Origin: an uncultured Christensenellaceae bacterium
Lineage (GTDB): Bacteria; Bacillota; Clostridia; Christensenellales; Borkfalkiaceae
DNA length: 32,576 nt
Direction of reading: 5' to 3'
NCBI GenBank assembly: GCA_910587005.1
Contig: CAJULB010000011.1
Span: 1-32,576 of the forward strand
The position numbers and the translations under genes are program-made. The notes below the pieces were generated by a model, which saw only the letters and a program-made list of their open reading frames with translations, was not told the DNA's origin and ran no database searches. This document shows, piece by piece, positions 1-7,976 of the stretch; position 1 is the first letter of the stretch; the number at the start of each line of letters is the position of its first letter.

Positions 1-25
1 CTATGCCCTTATAGGGCTACCACAA

Positions 26-46
26 ACTACGCGTTTTACGCGTAGT
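26..46. other. 8-bp hairpin near window start
   Basis: ACTACGCG and CGCGTAGT form a perfect 8-bp stem around a TTTTA loop. The next T-run (52-57) is displaced from the stem by several bases. It could be a weak terminator of a gene left of the window or part of the repeat mosaic that follows. Confidence 0.35.
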
Positions 47-112
47 CATGATTTTTTAAATTTGTTAACTTAAAACTATAATTATTAACGGTATATAACA
101 ATCAATACAAAT

Positions 113-364
113 CCCCCGCTCGGGTAAGGGGGTGGGTAAGCTTAAAACAATCAGATTCTTCGCTAACGCTTAGAATGACAAAACCAAATGTTGGAAAGTG
201 TCATGCTGACGCTTGCGGAAGCATCTGATAGTCATATGCGCAAACCAATCCCGTCATTTCGACCGAGCGGGTATTACCATTACCGTCATTTCGACCGAGC
301 GAAAGCGAGCGGAGAAATCCCAAAGTCATATGCGCTTTCTCGGGGGGATTTAGGGAGGGGGGAT
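113..364. repeat. Mosaic of short dispersed intergenic repeats
   Basis: Five repeat-like segments lie end to end: a C-run/G-run element (113-136), an R4 element of form CAGATTCT...AGAATGACA (152-180), an R1 copy (198-228), two R3 copies sharing CGTCATTTCGACCGAGCG (251-270 and 283-320), and a second G-rich element (339-364). Related copies of R1, R4 and the G-rich type occur elsewhere in the window, always outside genes. Each has short self-complementary ends, so the elements could fold as hairpins. An open reading frame at 188-442 merely translates this mosaic. No transposase is present. Confidence 0.7.
198..228 (+). repeat. R1 repeat copy 1
   Basis: This copy matches the R1 core at 22983 and 29905. 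ATGCT and AGCAT pair at the ends, CGC and GCG pair inside, and GA faces GA between the two stems, suggesting a hairpin with a tandem G-A mismatch. Confidence 0.7.
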
Positions 365-445
365 ATTTTTTACACCATACACCGTATTACCGAAATCAAT
401 TCACCAAAAATTTTTGACAAAATTCGGCAAAGTGCGCGCTAACGC

Positions 446-474
446 TTGCCGAATTTTCCGCCTTATGTTAAAAT
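446..474 (+). promoter_or_regulatory. Possible sigma-A promoter of the purine permease
   Basis: TTGCCG (446-451) is followed after 17 bases by TAAAAT (469-474). The -35 is a weak match and the -10 a good one. It lies just upstream of the leader hairpins and about 90 bases before the permease start. Confidence 0.35.
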
Positions 475-494
475 TGTGATAAACAAGTGAAATT

Positions 495-536
495 AAGCCC
501 CCGCAGGGGCTTTTGCGGTTTTTAAAAACCGCAAAA
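495..536 (+). promoter_or_regulatory. Tandem hairpins in the permease leader
   Basis: AAGCCCC/GGGGCTT (495-512, loop CGCA) runs directly into a perfect 26-bp palindrome (511-536: TTTTGCGG, then T and A runs, then CCGCAAAA). The first hairpin ends in a T-run that is the left arm of the second, so the two cannot both form completely. This resembles an attenuator, but I cannot match it to a purine riboswitch: the usual conserved purine aptamer segments are not visible. Confidence 0.45.
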
Positions 537-566
537 CACTTAAAAAATTATTTTACGGAGGATTTT

Positions 567-2345
567 ATGAGCGAAGAATTGAACGAAGAAAACGTTCCCG
601 AAACCCAGCCCGAAGTTCAGCCCGAAGATAACGGCACGGCTTCCGCGGCGGCGGTTGCGGAAACGCCCCACAAAGGCTTTTTCGGGAAAATCGACAAGTG
701 GTTCGGCATCACCAAAAGCGGTTCCAACTACAAGACGGAAATTATTGCGGGTTTAACCACCTTTATGGCGATGGTTTACATTCTTATGGTAAACCCCGGA
801 ATGTTCCAGAACGTAATCATCAGTGACAATCCGTTCGGCGCGTCGTACATTGCAACGGCAATCGGCGCGATAGTCGGTACGCTTTTGATGGCGTTCCTTG
901 CAAAAATGCCCCTTGCGCAAGCCTCGGGTATGGGTGTAAATGCGTTTGTGGTTTACACGCTTGTGCTTTCAAGCGGGCTTTCCTATCCCAACGCAATGGT
1001 GTTTACGCTTCTTGACGGCGTTATTTTCATTATTCTTTCGGCTACGGGTTTAAGAAAATACATTTTCAAAGCAATTCCCGACGAAGTAAGAAAGGCTATA
1101 AACGTAGGTCTTGGCTTGTTTATCGCGTTTATCGGCTTACAGAACGCTACGGCGATAGTAAACGATAACTCAACGCTTGTTTCGCTTGCTTCTTTCAACG
1201 TTTTGTCCGCTAACTTCGCAACTTACAGCGCAGGCTCGGTCAGCGGAATTCTTCCCGCACTCGTTGCAATGCTCGGTGTAGTGCTTATTGCAATACTTTC
1301 CAAAAAGAAGGTAAAGGGCGCAATACTTTGGGGTATACTCGGCTCGACCGCTCTGTACTTCATTATGGCGGGCTTCGGCTGTCTTGCAGGCGGCGCAGAC
1401 CTTGTTTCGGCTACGTTTGCGGAAAGCCAGTTCAATTATACCGTGCCTGAAAATCTTTTGCCTTATATCAGCACGGCGTTTGACCCTATATCGGGCGCAA
1501 ACGTGGTAAATATCACGAATATGCCGTTTGCGGAATTTACGGCGCTTATCGGCGAAGTTCCCCAAAACGTCGTTGTTTCGCACTTCTATACAAACGGACT
1601 TGCGTGCAAGCAGATTTTCAGCGCAATCGCAAACCAGTTCACGTTCAACCCGTTCTCGGCGTTTGCCGCGTGGGGTAAGGACGCCGCGGGCAAGGTGTTC
1701 TACGAGGGCTTCGATTTCAGCGGTTATCTCGGCGTTCAAGGTCACAACGTCGGTTCGCTCGTGCTGTTGATTATAACCTCCGCGCTTTCGCTTTGTATGC
1801 TGGATATGTTCGATACTATCGGAACGCTTTACGGCGCGTGCGAGAAGGGCGGACTTTTGGATAAGGAAGGCAACCCCCTCAACATGAATAAGTGTATGCT
1901 TTCGGACGCTGTTGCAACCACGGTAGGCGCAATTGCTGGTACTTCTACGGTTACTACGTTCGTTGAATCATCCGCCGGCGTTGCGGCGGGCGGTAAGACG
2001 GGTTTCACCGCGCTTGTTACCGGACTTTGCTTTATCGTTGCAATGTTCCTTTCGCCTATCGCACAGCTTATTCCCTCGGCGGCTACGGCTACCGCGCTTA
2101 TCTGGGTAGGCGTGCTTATGATGTCGTCCGTTACCAATATCGAGTGGACAGACCCCGCTAAGGCGCTTCCCGCATTCCTTACTATTGCGGTTATGGCTTT
2201 CGGCTACGAAATTTCCTACGGTATCGGCATAGGTATGATTTCCAGCCTTATAATCAAGGTCTGCACGGGCAAGATAAAGGAAATTTCCGTTGTAACGTGG
2301 ATAATAACAATTTTCTTCCTTGCAACGTTCATTCTTACCCACTAA
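567..2345 (+). CDS. NCS2-family (AzgA-like) purine permease
   Basis: Predicted 592-residue polytopic inner-membrane transporter that imports adenine, guanine or hypoxanthine by proton symport, as known for the AzgA branch of NCS2. The signature GLTTFMAMVYILMVNP opens the first membrane segment near residue 55, and MLDMFDTIGTLYG, conserved in the family, occurs in the second half. The ATG at 567 has GGAGGA five bases upstream; an upstream TTG at 513 lies inside a palindrome and is rejected. An acidic, Pro/Ala-rich extension of about 45 residues precedes the first membrane segment. The protein is also longer than typical members (about 430-480 residues) because of a long polar stretch around residues 285-400. 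The neighbouring adenine deaminase supports purine salvage. Confidence 0.88.
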   Translation: MSEELNEENVPETQPEVQPEDNGTASAAAVAETPHKGFFGKIDKWFGITKSGSNYKTEIIAGLTTFMAMVYILMVNPGMFQNVIISDNPFGASYIATAIGAIVGTLLMAFLAKMPLAQASGMGVNAFVVYTLVLSSGLSYPNAMVFTLLDGVIFIILSATGLRKYIFKAIPDEVRKAINVGLGLFIAFIGLQNATAIVNDNSTLVSLASFNVLSANFATYSAGSVSGILPALVAMLGVVLIAILSKKKVKGAILWGILGSTALYFIMAGFGCLAGGADLVSATFAESQFNYTVPENLLPYISTAFDPISGANVVNITNMPFAEFTALIGEVPQNVVVSHFYTNGLACKQIFSAIANQFTFNPFSAFAAWGKDAAGKVFYEGFDFSGYLGVQGHNVGSLVLLIITSALSLCMLDMFDTIGTLYGACEKGGLLDKEGNPLNMNKCMLSDAVATTVGAIAGTSTVTTFVESSAGVAAGGKTGFTALVTGLCFIVAMFLSPIAQLIPSAATATALIWVGVLMMSSVTNIEWTDPAKALPAFLTIAVMAFGYEISYGIGIGMISSLIIKVCTGKIKEISVVTWIITIFFLATFILTH

Positions 2346-2360
2346 TAAAAAAAGTTTAAT

Positions 2361-2390
2361 AAAGCCGCCGCTTGAAAAAGCGGCGGCTTT
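2361..2390 (+). terminator. Rho-independent terminator after the permease
   Basis: AAAGCCGCCGCTT and AAGCGGCGGCTTT form a perfect 13-bp stem around a GAAA tetraloop, ending in TTT and then ATG. The A-rich 5' flank and T-rich 3' arm are typical. The loop also supplies the -35 of the next gene's promoter. Confidence 0.85.
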
Positions 2391-2400
2391 ATGTTATAAT
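2372..2400 (+). promoter_or_regulatory. Sigma-A promoter of adenine deaminase, nested in the terminator
   Basis: TTGAAA (2372-2377), 17 bases, then TATAAT (2395-2400), with TG one base upstream as in extended -10 promoters. The -35 overlaps the top of the terminator stem and its GAAA loop, so terminator and promoter share DNA. The start codon follows 33 bases after the -10. Confidence 0.8.
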
Positions 2401-2433
2401 AGCTTCAAACAAATAAAAAGAGGTTTTTTACAT

Positions 2434-4191
2434 ATGCTTGAAAAATACATAGACGCGGCAACGCGCAGAAAAAAAGCCGATTTAGTGCTTAAAAACGCAA
2501 CGTTTGTAGACGTGTTTACGGGCGTTTTGCGCAAGGGCGATATAGCAATCGCCGATGAAAAAATCGTTGGCACTGGCGAGTACGAGGGCGAAACGGAAAT
2601 CGACTGCACGAATTTAACGGTAGTCCCCGGCTATATCGACGGTCACGTTCATATAGAAAGCTCCCAGCTTTCCCCCGAGGAGTTTGCTTCTTTAATAGTT
2701 CCGCGCGGCACGACAACTATTATCGCCGACCCGCACGAAATCACTAACGTCTGCGGAATGGCGGGGTGCGAGTATATTGCAAAAGCTTCTGAAAACGTGC
2801 CTCTCGACGTGAAAATTCAGCTTCCTTCGTGTGTGCCTGCAACTCCGTTTGAAACGAGCGGCGCAATTCTCGCGGGCAAGGACGTCGAGAAGAATATTAA
2901 AAACGAATACATTTTCGGTCTGGGTGAGTTTATGAATTACCCCGGCATTGTATACAGCGACCCAGACACCCTTAAAAAGGCGGAGGCGGCGCACGCGGCG
3001 GGCAAGATAATAGACGGACACGCGCCCGCAGTCTACGGCTACGATTTGAACGGCTACCTGTGCGCGGGCATTTCCACCGACCACGAGTGCGTTACGAAAG
3101 CCGAGATTGACGAAAAGATTTCCAAAGGAATGTACGTGCATATCCGCCACGGCTCGTCAACGCAGAACCTCGGCAACGCAAAATACATTACGGACGGCAA
3201 TATGCGCCGTTTTCTGCTTTGTACCGACGACAGACACGCCGCCGATTTAAAGGAAAAGGGACACCTTGACGACGCTTTGAGAAAGCTTGTCGCAAACGGT
3301 TTGGACCCTATTCGCGCCGTAATATGCGCCACTTTAAACGCCGCGGAATGTTACAACCTTAAATGGCGGGGAGCAATCGCGCCGTTCTATTTGGCGGATT
3401 TGGTTGTTGTGGACAACCTTAAAAGCTTCAACGCAAAATACGTTATAAAGAGCGGTAAGACGGTCGCAAAGGACGGAATACCGCTGTTCGATACCTCTAA
3501 AAGATACCTTCCGAAAAACGTTTTAAATACCGTTCATTTAAAGCGTGAAATGCGCGCGGACGATTTTATACTTACGTTAAAGGGTAAAAAGGCAAAGGCT
3601 ATGACAATAGAACCCGGCGGAGTAGTCACCGGCTGCGAGGTTGTCGAGGTTGAAAGCAAAAACGGCGACGTTGTTGTAGAGGGCACCGATTTACTTAAAC
3701 TTGCGGTTGTCGAAAGGCATAAATGCACGGGGAATATCGGCAAGGCGCTGTTTAAGGGTTACGGCTTCAAGGGCGGCGCGCTGGGCATAACAATCGCGCA
3801 CGATTCGCACAATATCATTCTTATGGGCGACGACAACGAGAGTATGGCGAAAGCCGCAAACCGCCTTAAAGAGATTGGCGGCGGTATGGTAATTGTCGAG
3901 CGCGGCGCTGTCATTTCGGGCGAAGCCGAGAAATCTCCCCGTTACGAGTATAAAATTTACTCGTTAACGCTGGATATTGCGGGGTTAATGTCCTCGCGCG
4001 ATGCTGAAAGTCTGCAAGCCGACAGCCGTGCATTGATTGAAAAAGCGCACGCTATGGGCGTCAAGCGCGAGTATGAGGCGTTTATGTCGCTCGCATTTTT
4101 ATCGCTTGCCGTAATTCCCAAACTCAAAGTTACCGACGCAGGGCTTTTCGACGTGGAAAAGTTTGCGTTTACGGATATTAACGAGGAATAA
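2434..4191 (+). CDS. ade: Adenine deaminase
   Basis: Predicted 585-residue cytosolic metallo-amidohydrolase converting adenine to hypoxanthine and ammonia. The amidohydrolase metal motif GHVHIESS places His71 and His73; PHEITNVCG, GHAPAVYG and CTDDRHAAD (residues 263-271) are further conserved active-site blocks of the AdeC family. Length matches the family (about 570-600). The start is the ATG at 2434 with AAGAGG ten bases upstream; a reading frame open from 2320 would run back through the terminator and is not used. It has its own promoter but sits behind a purine permease, so uptake and deamination are probably co-inherited. No truncation is seen. Confidence 0.93.
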   Translation: MLEKYIDAATRRKKADLVLKNATFVDVFTGVLRKGDIAIADEKIVGTGEYEGETEIDCTNLTVVPGYIDGHVHIESSQLSPEEFASLIVPRGTTTIIADPHEITNVCGMAGCEYIAKASENVPLDVKIQLPSCVPATPFETSGAILAGKDVEKNIKNEYIFGLGEFMNYPGIVYSDPDTLKKAEAAHAAGKIIDGHAPAVYGYDLNGYLCAGISTDHECVTKAEIDEKISKGMYVHIRHGSSTQNLGNAKYITDGNMRRFLLCTDDRHAADLKEKGHLDDALRKLVANGLDPIRAVICATLNAAECYNLKWRGAIAPFYLADLVVVDNLKSFNAKYVIKSGKTVAKDGIPLFDTSKRYLPKNVLNTVHLKREMRADDFILTLKGKKAKAMTIEPGGVVTGCEVVEVESKNGDVVVEGTDLLKLAVVERHKCTGNIGKALFKGYGFKGGALGITIAHDSHNIILMGDDNESMAKAANRLKEIGGGMVIVERGAVISGEAEKSPRYEYKIYSLTLDIAGLMSSRDAESLQADSRALIEKAHAMGVKREYEAFMSLAFLSLAVIPKLKVTDAGLFDVEKFAFTDINEE

Positions 4192-4193
4192 TC

Positions 4194-4245
4194 TGTCATG
4201 CTGAGGCTTTGCGGAAGCATCTCAAAGTGGCTTACAACGTGTGTA
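4194..4245 (+). repeat. R1 repeat copy 2
   Basis: TGTCATGCTGAGG...GCGGAAGCATCT starts two bases after the ade stop, followed by the family's tail (AAAGTGGCTTACAACGT). The stop-codon proximity shows that these elements insert or persist right at gene ends. Confidence 0.65.
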
Positions 4246-4257
4246 AAAAATACTGAC

Positions 4258-4287
4258 GCGGCGGCGGACAATAAAGTCCGCCGCCGC
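4258..4287 (+). terminator. Strong hairpin after adenine deaminase
   Basis: GCGGCGGCGGAC and GTCCGCCGCCGC form a perfect 12-bp GC-rich stem with an AATAAA loop. No T-run follows directly, so it may act as a terminator only weakly or as a 3'-end stabiliser. Confidence 0.55.
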
Positions 4288-4345
4288 TATAACTTTGCCG
4301 TTTACCTTTTTTACCATTTTTTTGCAAAATAATTCAAAAAACAAT

Positions 4346-4374
4346 TTTACATATGCGGTTAAATATAGTACAAT
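4346..4374 (+). promoter_or_regulatory. Sigma-A promoter of secA
   Basis: TTTACA (4346-4351), 17-base spacer, TACAAT (4369-4374); each box is one base from consensus. The secA start lies about 70 bases downstream. Confidence 0.7.
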
Positions 4375-4447
4375 TATAAATGGCAAATAATATATTCCGC
4401 TTACCGCCGTATTTGTGCGGACAATAAATGCGGATAAGGATTAAAAT

Positions 4448-7400
4448 ATGGGTTTAATTAAATTTATTCTCGGTTCGGACAGCCGCAGCGCTCTTAAAAA
4501 ATTAAACAAGCTCGCTTTGAAGGTTGAAGCGTTAGAGCCTAAGTACGCCGAAATGCCCGACGAGGAGCTTAAAAATCAGACTAACGTTTTAAAGGAAAGG
4601 CTTTCAAAGGGTGAAACGCTTGACGATATTATGTTCGACGCGTTCGCCGCTTTGAGAGAGGCAAGCTGGCGCGTTCTTAAAATGAAGCACTTCCACGTCC
4701 AGATTGTCGGCGGTATCTGTCTGCATCAGGGCAGAATTGCCGAAATGAAGACGGGCGAAGGCAAAACGCTTGTTTCAACCCTGCCCGCATACCTCAACGC
4801 GCTGACGGGCAAGGGCGTGCATATCGTCACCGTCAATGATTATCTCGCAAAGCGCGACGCCGAGTGGATGGGTAAGGTTCATAAATTTATGGGCTTAACC
4901 GTTGGCGTCGTAGTTCCCGGTATGGAGGACGAGGACAAGAAGAAAGCTTATCAAAGCGACATTATTTACGCAACAAATAACGAGCTCGGCTTCGATTATC
5001 TGCGCGATAACCTTAAAACCTCTATCCCCGCAATGGTTCAGCGCGAGCTGAATTACTGCATTATCGACGAGGTTGACAGTATTTTAATCGACGAGGCGAG
5101 AACCCCGCTTATTATCTCGGGCAGGGGCGGTGAAAGCTCCAAACTGTACGAGGAAGTGGATAAATTCGTGCGTACGCTTTCGGGCGGCTTCGACGACGAC
5201 AAAAAGGACGCTGAAAAGAAGGCGCCCTCTCGCAGAAAAAAAGAACTTTCGGAAGAAGAGCAAGCCGCGCAGGACAAGCTTACCGCCATTCTGGAAGAAA
5301 TGGAAAACTGGGACTATATTATCGACAGACAGGATAAGTCGGTAACTATAACAGAAAACGGCGCGGAAAAAGCCGAAAGATTTTTCGGCATTAAAAACCT
5401 CGGCGATATTGAAAACGCAGAGCTTAACCACCACATTCAGCAAGCGCTGAAAGCTCACGAGCTGTTCCACAACGGCGAGGAATATATCGTTTCCGGCGAC
5501 GGCGAAATTCTGATTGTAGACGAATTTACCGGCCGTGTTTTGAACGGCAGAAGATATTCCGACGGACTTCATCAGGCTATCGAGGCTAAGGAAAAAGTTA
5601 AGGTCAAGGAAGAAAACAAAACCCACGCTACCGTCACTTTCCAGAACTATTTCCGCCTTTACTCAAAGCTTGCGGGTATGACGGGTACCGCAATGACGGA
5701 AGAGGACGAATTCAGAACGATTTACGCGCTTGACGTCGTGCCCATTCCCACCAACCGCCCCGTGCAGAGAGTTGACTACGCGGATATGATTTATTCTACC
5801 GTAGAGGGCAAAAAGAAAGCAATCGTCAACGAAGTTGTAGAACGGCACGCAAAGGGACAGCCTATTCTTATCGGTACCGTTACGGTTGAAAAGTCGGAAG
5901 AAATTTCGCGCTTATTGCGCAGAAACGGCGTAAAACACAATATACTGAACGCAAAAAACCACGAGCGCGAGGCTGAAATCGTCGCGCAGGCGGGCAGACT
6001 TAACGCGGTTACAATCGCAACCAACATGGCGGGCCGCGGAACGGATATTCTTTTGGGCGGCAACCCCGAGTATCTCGCAAAAAAACGCATGCGCGAGGAG
6101 GGCTACGACCACGAAATGGTTGAAGTTGCTATCTCTTACGCCGACAGAGAGTTTACGGAAGAAGAACAGGTTGCACGCGCGCGCTACGCCGAGCTTTACG
6201 CAAACTATAAAAAGGAAACGGATGCGGAAAAGCAGGAAGTTATCGCCGCGGGCGGGCTTTGCATACTCGGTACCGAGCGCCACGAATCGCGCCGTATCGA
6301 TAACCAGCTCCGCGGACGTTCGGGTCGTCAGGGCGACCCCGGCGATTCCATATTCTTCATTTCGCTTGAAGACGATTTGGCAAAGCGTTTCGGCGGCGAA
6401 AGCATGAAAAAGCTTTACAACGTTTTCAAAATCGACGACGACCAGTGTCTGCAAAGCAAAATGCTTACAAGAAGCGTCGAAAACGCACAGCGCGCAATCG
6501 AGGGCAGAAACTTCGGCATAAGAAAGCACACCTTGCAGTACGACGAGGTTATGAACGAACAGCGTAAAACCATTTACGGCGAGCGTTTGAAGGTTTTGAA
6601 GGGCGAGGACGTTCACGAGCAGATGCTCAAATATATCCCCGACTATGTTGAAAAAATCGTTGCGGAAACGGTTAATACCGACGCTATGCCCGAAAAATGG
6701 GACGAGGAAGCGCTTAACGCGGCGCTGCAACAGAAGGTCTATCCCGACGAGTGCGAGTTTATTATAACCCGCGAAATGCTCGAACGCTGGGATTACGAGC
6801 GCGCAATCGGCAAAATTTCAAAGGAAGTTATAAAAGCTTACGAAAAGAAGATTGAAAACATCTTCGAAATGACCGAAGGTCAGGTTGACTACCGCCAGAT
6901 AGAGCGCAACGAGCTTTTGCGTTCGGTAGACAGAAACTGGATTGACCATATCGACGCAATGGACCAGCTGAGAAAGGGCATAGGTCTGCGCGGATACGCC
7001 CAGCAAGACCCCGTAATCGCCTACAAGCAGGAAGGTTACGAAATGTTCGAAGAAATGATAGAGCGCGTTCAGACGACCACCATTTCAAGACTGTTAAAGG
7101 GCAGAGTAGTGCGCGTTCCCGCACCCCAGCCTATGCGTCAGATGCCCGCACAGCCCGCAGAACAGCCTTCCGCTACGGATAATCCGCCCGCAAACGGCGG
7201 AATCAGTCCCATTAACCCCTCGGTTGCGGCAAGGGCACAGCAGATAGCCGAACAGCGCGCGGCGGAAGCGGCGGCAAACGGCGGAAACGCACAGCCCGCG
7301 CAGACGGAACAAACCGGCAACGGACTTACTTCTTCGGCGGCGGTAACGTCCTCCGCGGCGCAGACAAGACCGTCAAATTCGGGCGCGCCCGTTATAGGCG

Positions 7401-7558
7401 CGGCTCCGCAGTCGCCCGCAGGACTTATGACAAACATCGGCGGAAAGCAAAATCCCCGCGTTGCGCCCAAGTCTGCAAAGGTCGGCAGAAACGACCCCTG
7501 CCCCTGCGGTTCGGGTAAGAAATACAAAGACTGTTGCTACTGGAAAGACCATAAGTAA
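4448..7558 (+). CDS. secA: Preprotein translocase ATPase SecA
   Basis: Motor of the general secretion pathway; it couples ATP hydrolysis to pushing preproteins through SecYEG at the cytoplasmic membrane. Visible motifs in order: Walker A GEGKT at residues 103-107, IIDEVDSILIDEARTPLI (DEAD-box region), TNMAGRGTDILLGG, RIDNQLRGRSGRQGDPG in nucleotide-binding domain 2, and a C-terminal zinc-binding SEC-C tail NDPCPCGSGKKYKDCC. The 1036 residues exceed the usual length for two visible reasons: a charged Lys/Glu-rich insert in the preprotein-crosslinking region (about 250-280), and an Ala/Pro/Gln-rich linker of over 100 residues before the zinc tail. AAGGA sits seven bases before the ATG. Confidence 0.97.
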   Translation: MGLIKFILGSDSRSALKKLNKLALKVEALEPKYAEMPDEELKNQTNVLKERLSKGETLDDIMFDAFAALREASWRVLKMKHFHVQIVGGICLHQGRIAEMKTGEGKTLVSTLPAYLNALTGKGVHIVTVNDYLAKRDAEWMGKVHKFMGLTVGVVVPGMEDEDKKKAYQSDIIYATNNELGFDYLRDNLKTSIPAMVQRELNYCIIDEVDSILIDEARTPLIISGRGGESSKLYEEVDKFVRTLSGGFDDDKKDAEKKAPSRRKKELSEEEQAAQDKLTAILEEMENWDYIIDRQDKSVTITENGAEKAERFFGIKNLGDIENAELNHHIQQALKAHELFHNGEEYIVSGDGEILIVDEFTGRVLNGRRYSDGLHQAIEAKEKVKVKEENKTHATVTFQNYFRLYSKLAGMTGTAMTEEDEFRTIYALDVVPIPTNRPVQRVDYADMIYSTVEGKKKAIVNEVVERHAKGQPILIGTVTVEKSEEISRLLRRNGVKHNILNAKNHEREAEIVAQAGRLNAVTIATNMAGRGTDILLGGNPEYLAKKRMREEGYDHEMVEVAISYADREFTEEEQVARARYAELYANYKKETDAEKQEVIAAGGLCILGTERHESRRIDNQLRGRSGRQGDPGDSIFFISLEDDLAKRFGGESMKKLYNVFKIDDDQCLQSKMLTRSVENAQRAIEGRNFGIRKHTLQYDEVMNEQRKTIYGERLKVLKGEDVHEQMLKYIPDYVEKIVAETVNTDAMPEKWDEEALNAALQQKVYPDECEFIITREMLERWDYERAIGKISKEVIKAYEKKIENIFEMTEGQVDYRQIERNELLRSVDRNWIDHIDAMDQLRKGIGLRGYAQQDPVIAYKQEGYEMFEEMIERVQTTTISRLLKGRVVRVPAPQPMRQMPAQPAEQPSATDNPPANGGISPINPSVAARAQQIAEQRAAEAAANGGNAQPAQTEQTGNGLTSSAAVTSSAAQTRPSNSGAPVIGAAPQSPAGLMTNIGGKQNPRVAPKSAKVGRNDPCPCGSGKKYKDCCYWKDHK

Positions 7559-7585
7559 AAAAAGTATTTAATAAGTGGTGAAATT

Positions 7586-7903
7586 ATGTCGGTAGTTGAA
7601 ACAGATAAGGTAGACGGAGTAGCGGTTAACGGCAATGAACTGCGATTGCTTATAAGCGACCACCTTGATTTTAAAGACGAATACAGTCATTTAAATTGTT
7701 TGCAGGATAAAATCAATTCTTATCTCGGTTTTATCGAGAACGGTCAGTATAAAGAAATTTATCCCGATAACGAAGTTGACAGTGTGGTTATAGAAATTCA
7801 TTTCAAATACAAAATGTCCGATAACTGTAAAAAGTTTATTACGGCGGTAAATAATCAATTAAGCGAATTAGGCATAGTTTGTATAACCGTTGAAAATCAG
7901 TAA
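7586..7903 (+). CDS. Small DUF6572-like protein
   Basis: A 105-residue soluble protein of unknown function. The run LLISDHLDFKDEYSHLNCLQ, followed by KINSYLGFIENG and a VVIEIHFKY strand, resembles DUF6572 proteins, which share an ISDHLDW...LQEKINAYL pattern; this is from memory of the family, not a search. It has no signal peptide, membrane segment or cysteine cluster. It starts 27 bases after secA with a weak GTGGTGA ribosome site and is probably transcribed with it. Homologues are often scattered orphans, so the secA neighbourhood need not imply a secretion role. Confidence 0.6.
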   Translation: MSVVETDKVDGVAVNGNELRLLISDHLDFKDEYSHLNCLQDKINSYLGFIENGQYKEIYPDNEVDSVVIEIHFKYKMSDNCKKFITAVNNQLSELGIVCITVENQ

Positions 7904-7916
7904 ATTTATGTTTGAT

Positions 7917-7947
7917 TAGCGTTAGGCTTGTTAATGCGGTAACGCTA
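7917..7947 (+). other. Intergenic hairpin before prfB
   Basis: TAGCGTTA and TAACGCTA form an 8-bp stem with a 15-base loop. No T-run follows, so it is not a classical terminator. It could be a processing or attenuation element ahead of prfB. Confidence 0.3.
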
Positions 7948-7976
7948 TCAGGATACAAGGATTAAACGTCACGTTT

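Noticed and set aside
188..442. 84-residue open frame in the first gap
   Set aside because: It translates stacked R1 and R3 repeats, has no ribosome site and no protein-like composition; frames like this recur wherever the repeats occur.
513..566. Upstream TTG start for the purine permease
   Set aside because: It lies inside a 26-bp palindrome, and the ATG at 567 has a good GGAGGA at proper spacing.
365..566. Purine riboswitch before the permease
   Set aside because: The conserved aptamer segments were not found; only hairpins and a palindrome are present.
1170..1745. 191-residue minus-strand frame inside the permease
   Set aside because: Antisense shadow of a clear gene; Cys/Arg-rich composition and no ribosome site.
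5912..6730. 272-residue minus-strand frame inside secA
   Set aside because: Antisense to highly conserved SecA motifs; its composition is a codon-bias shadow.
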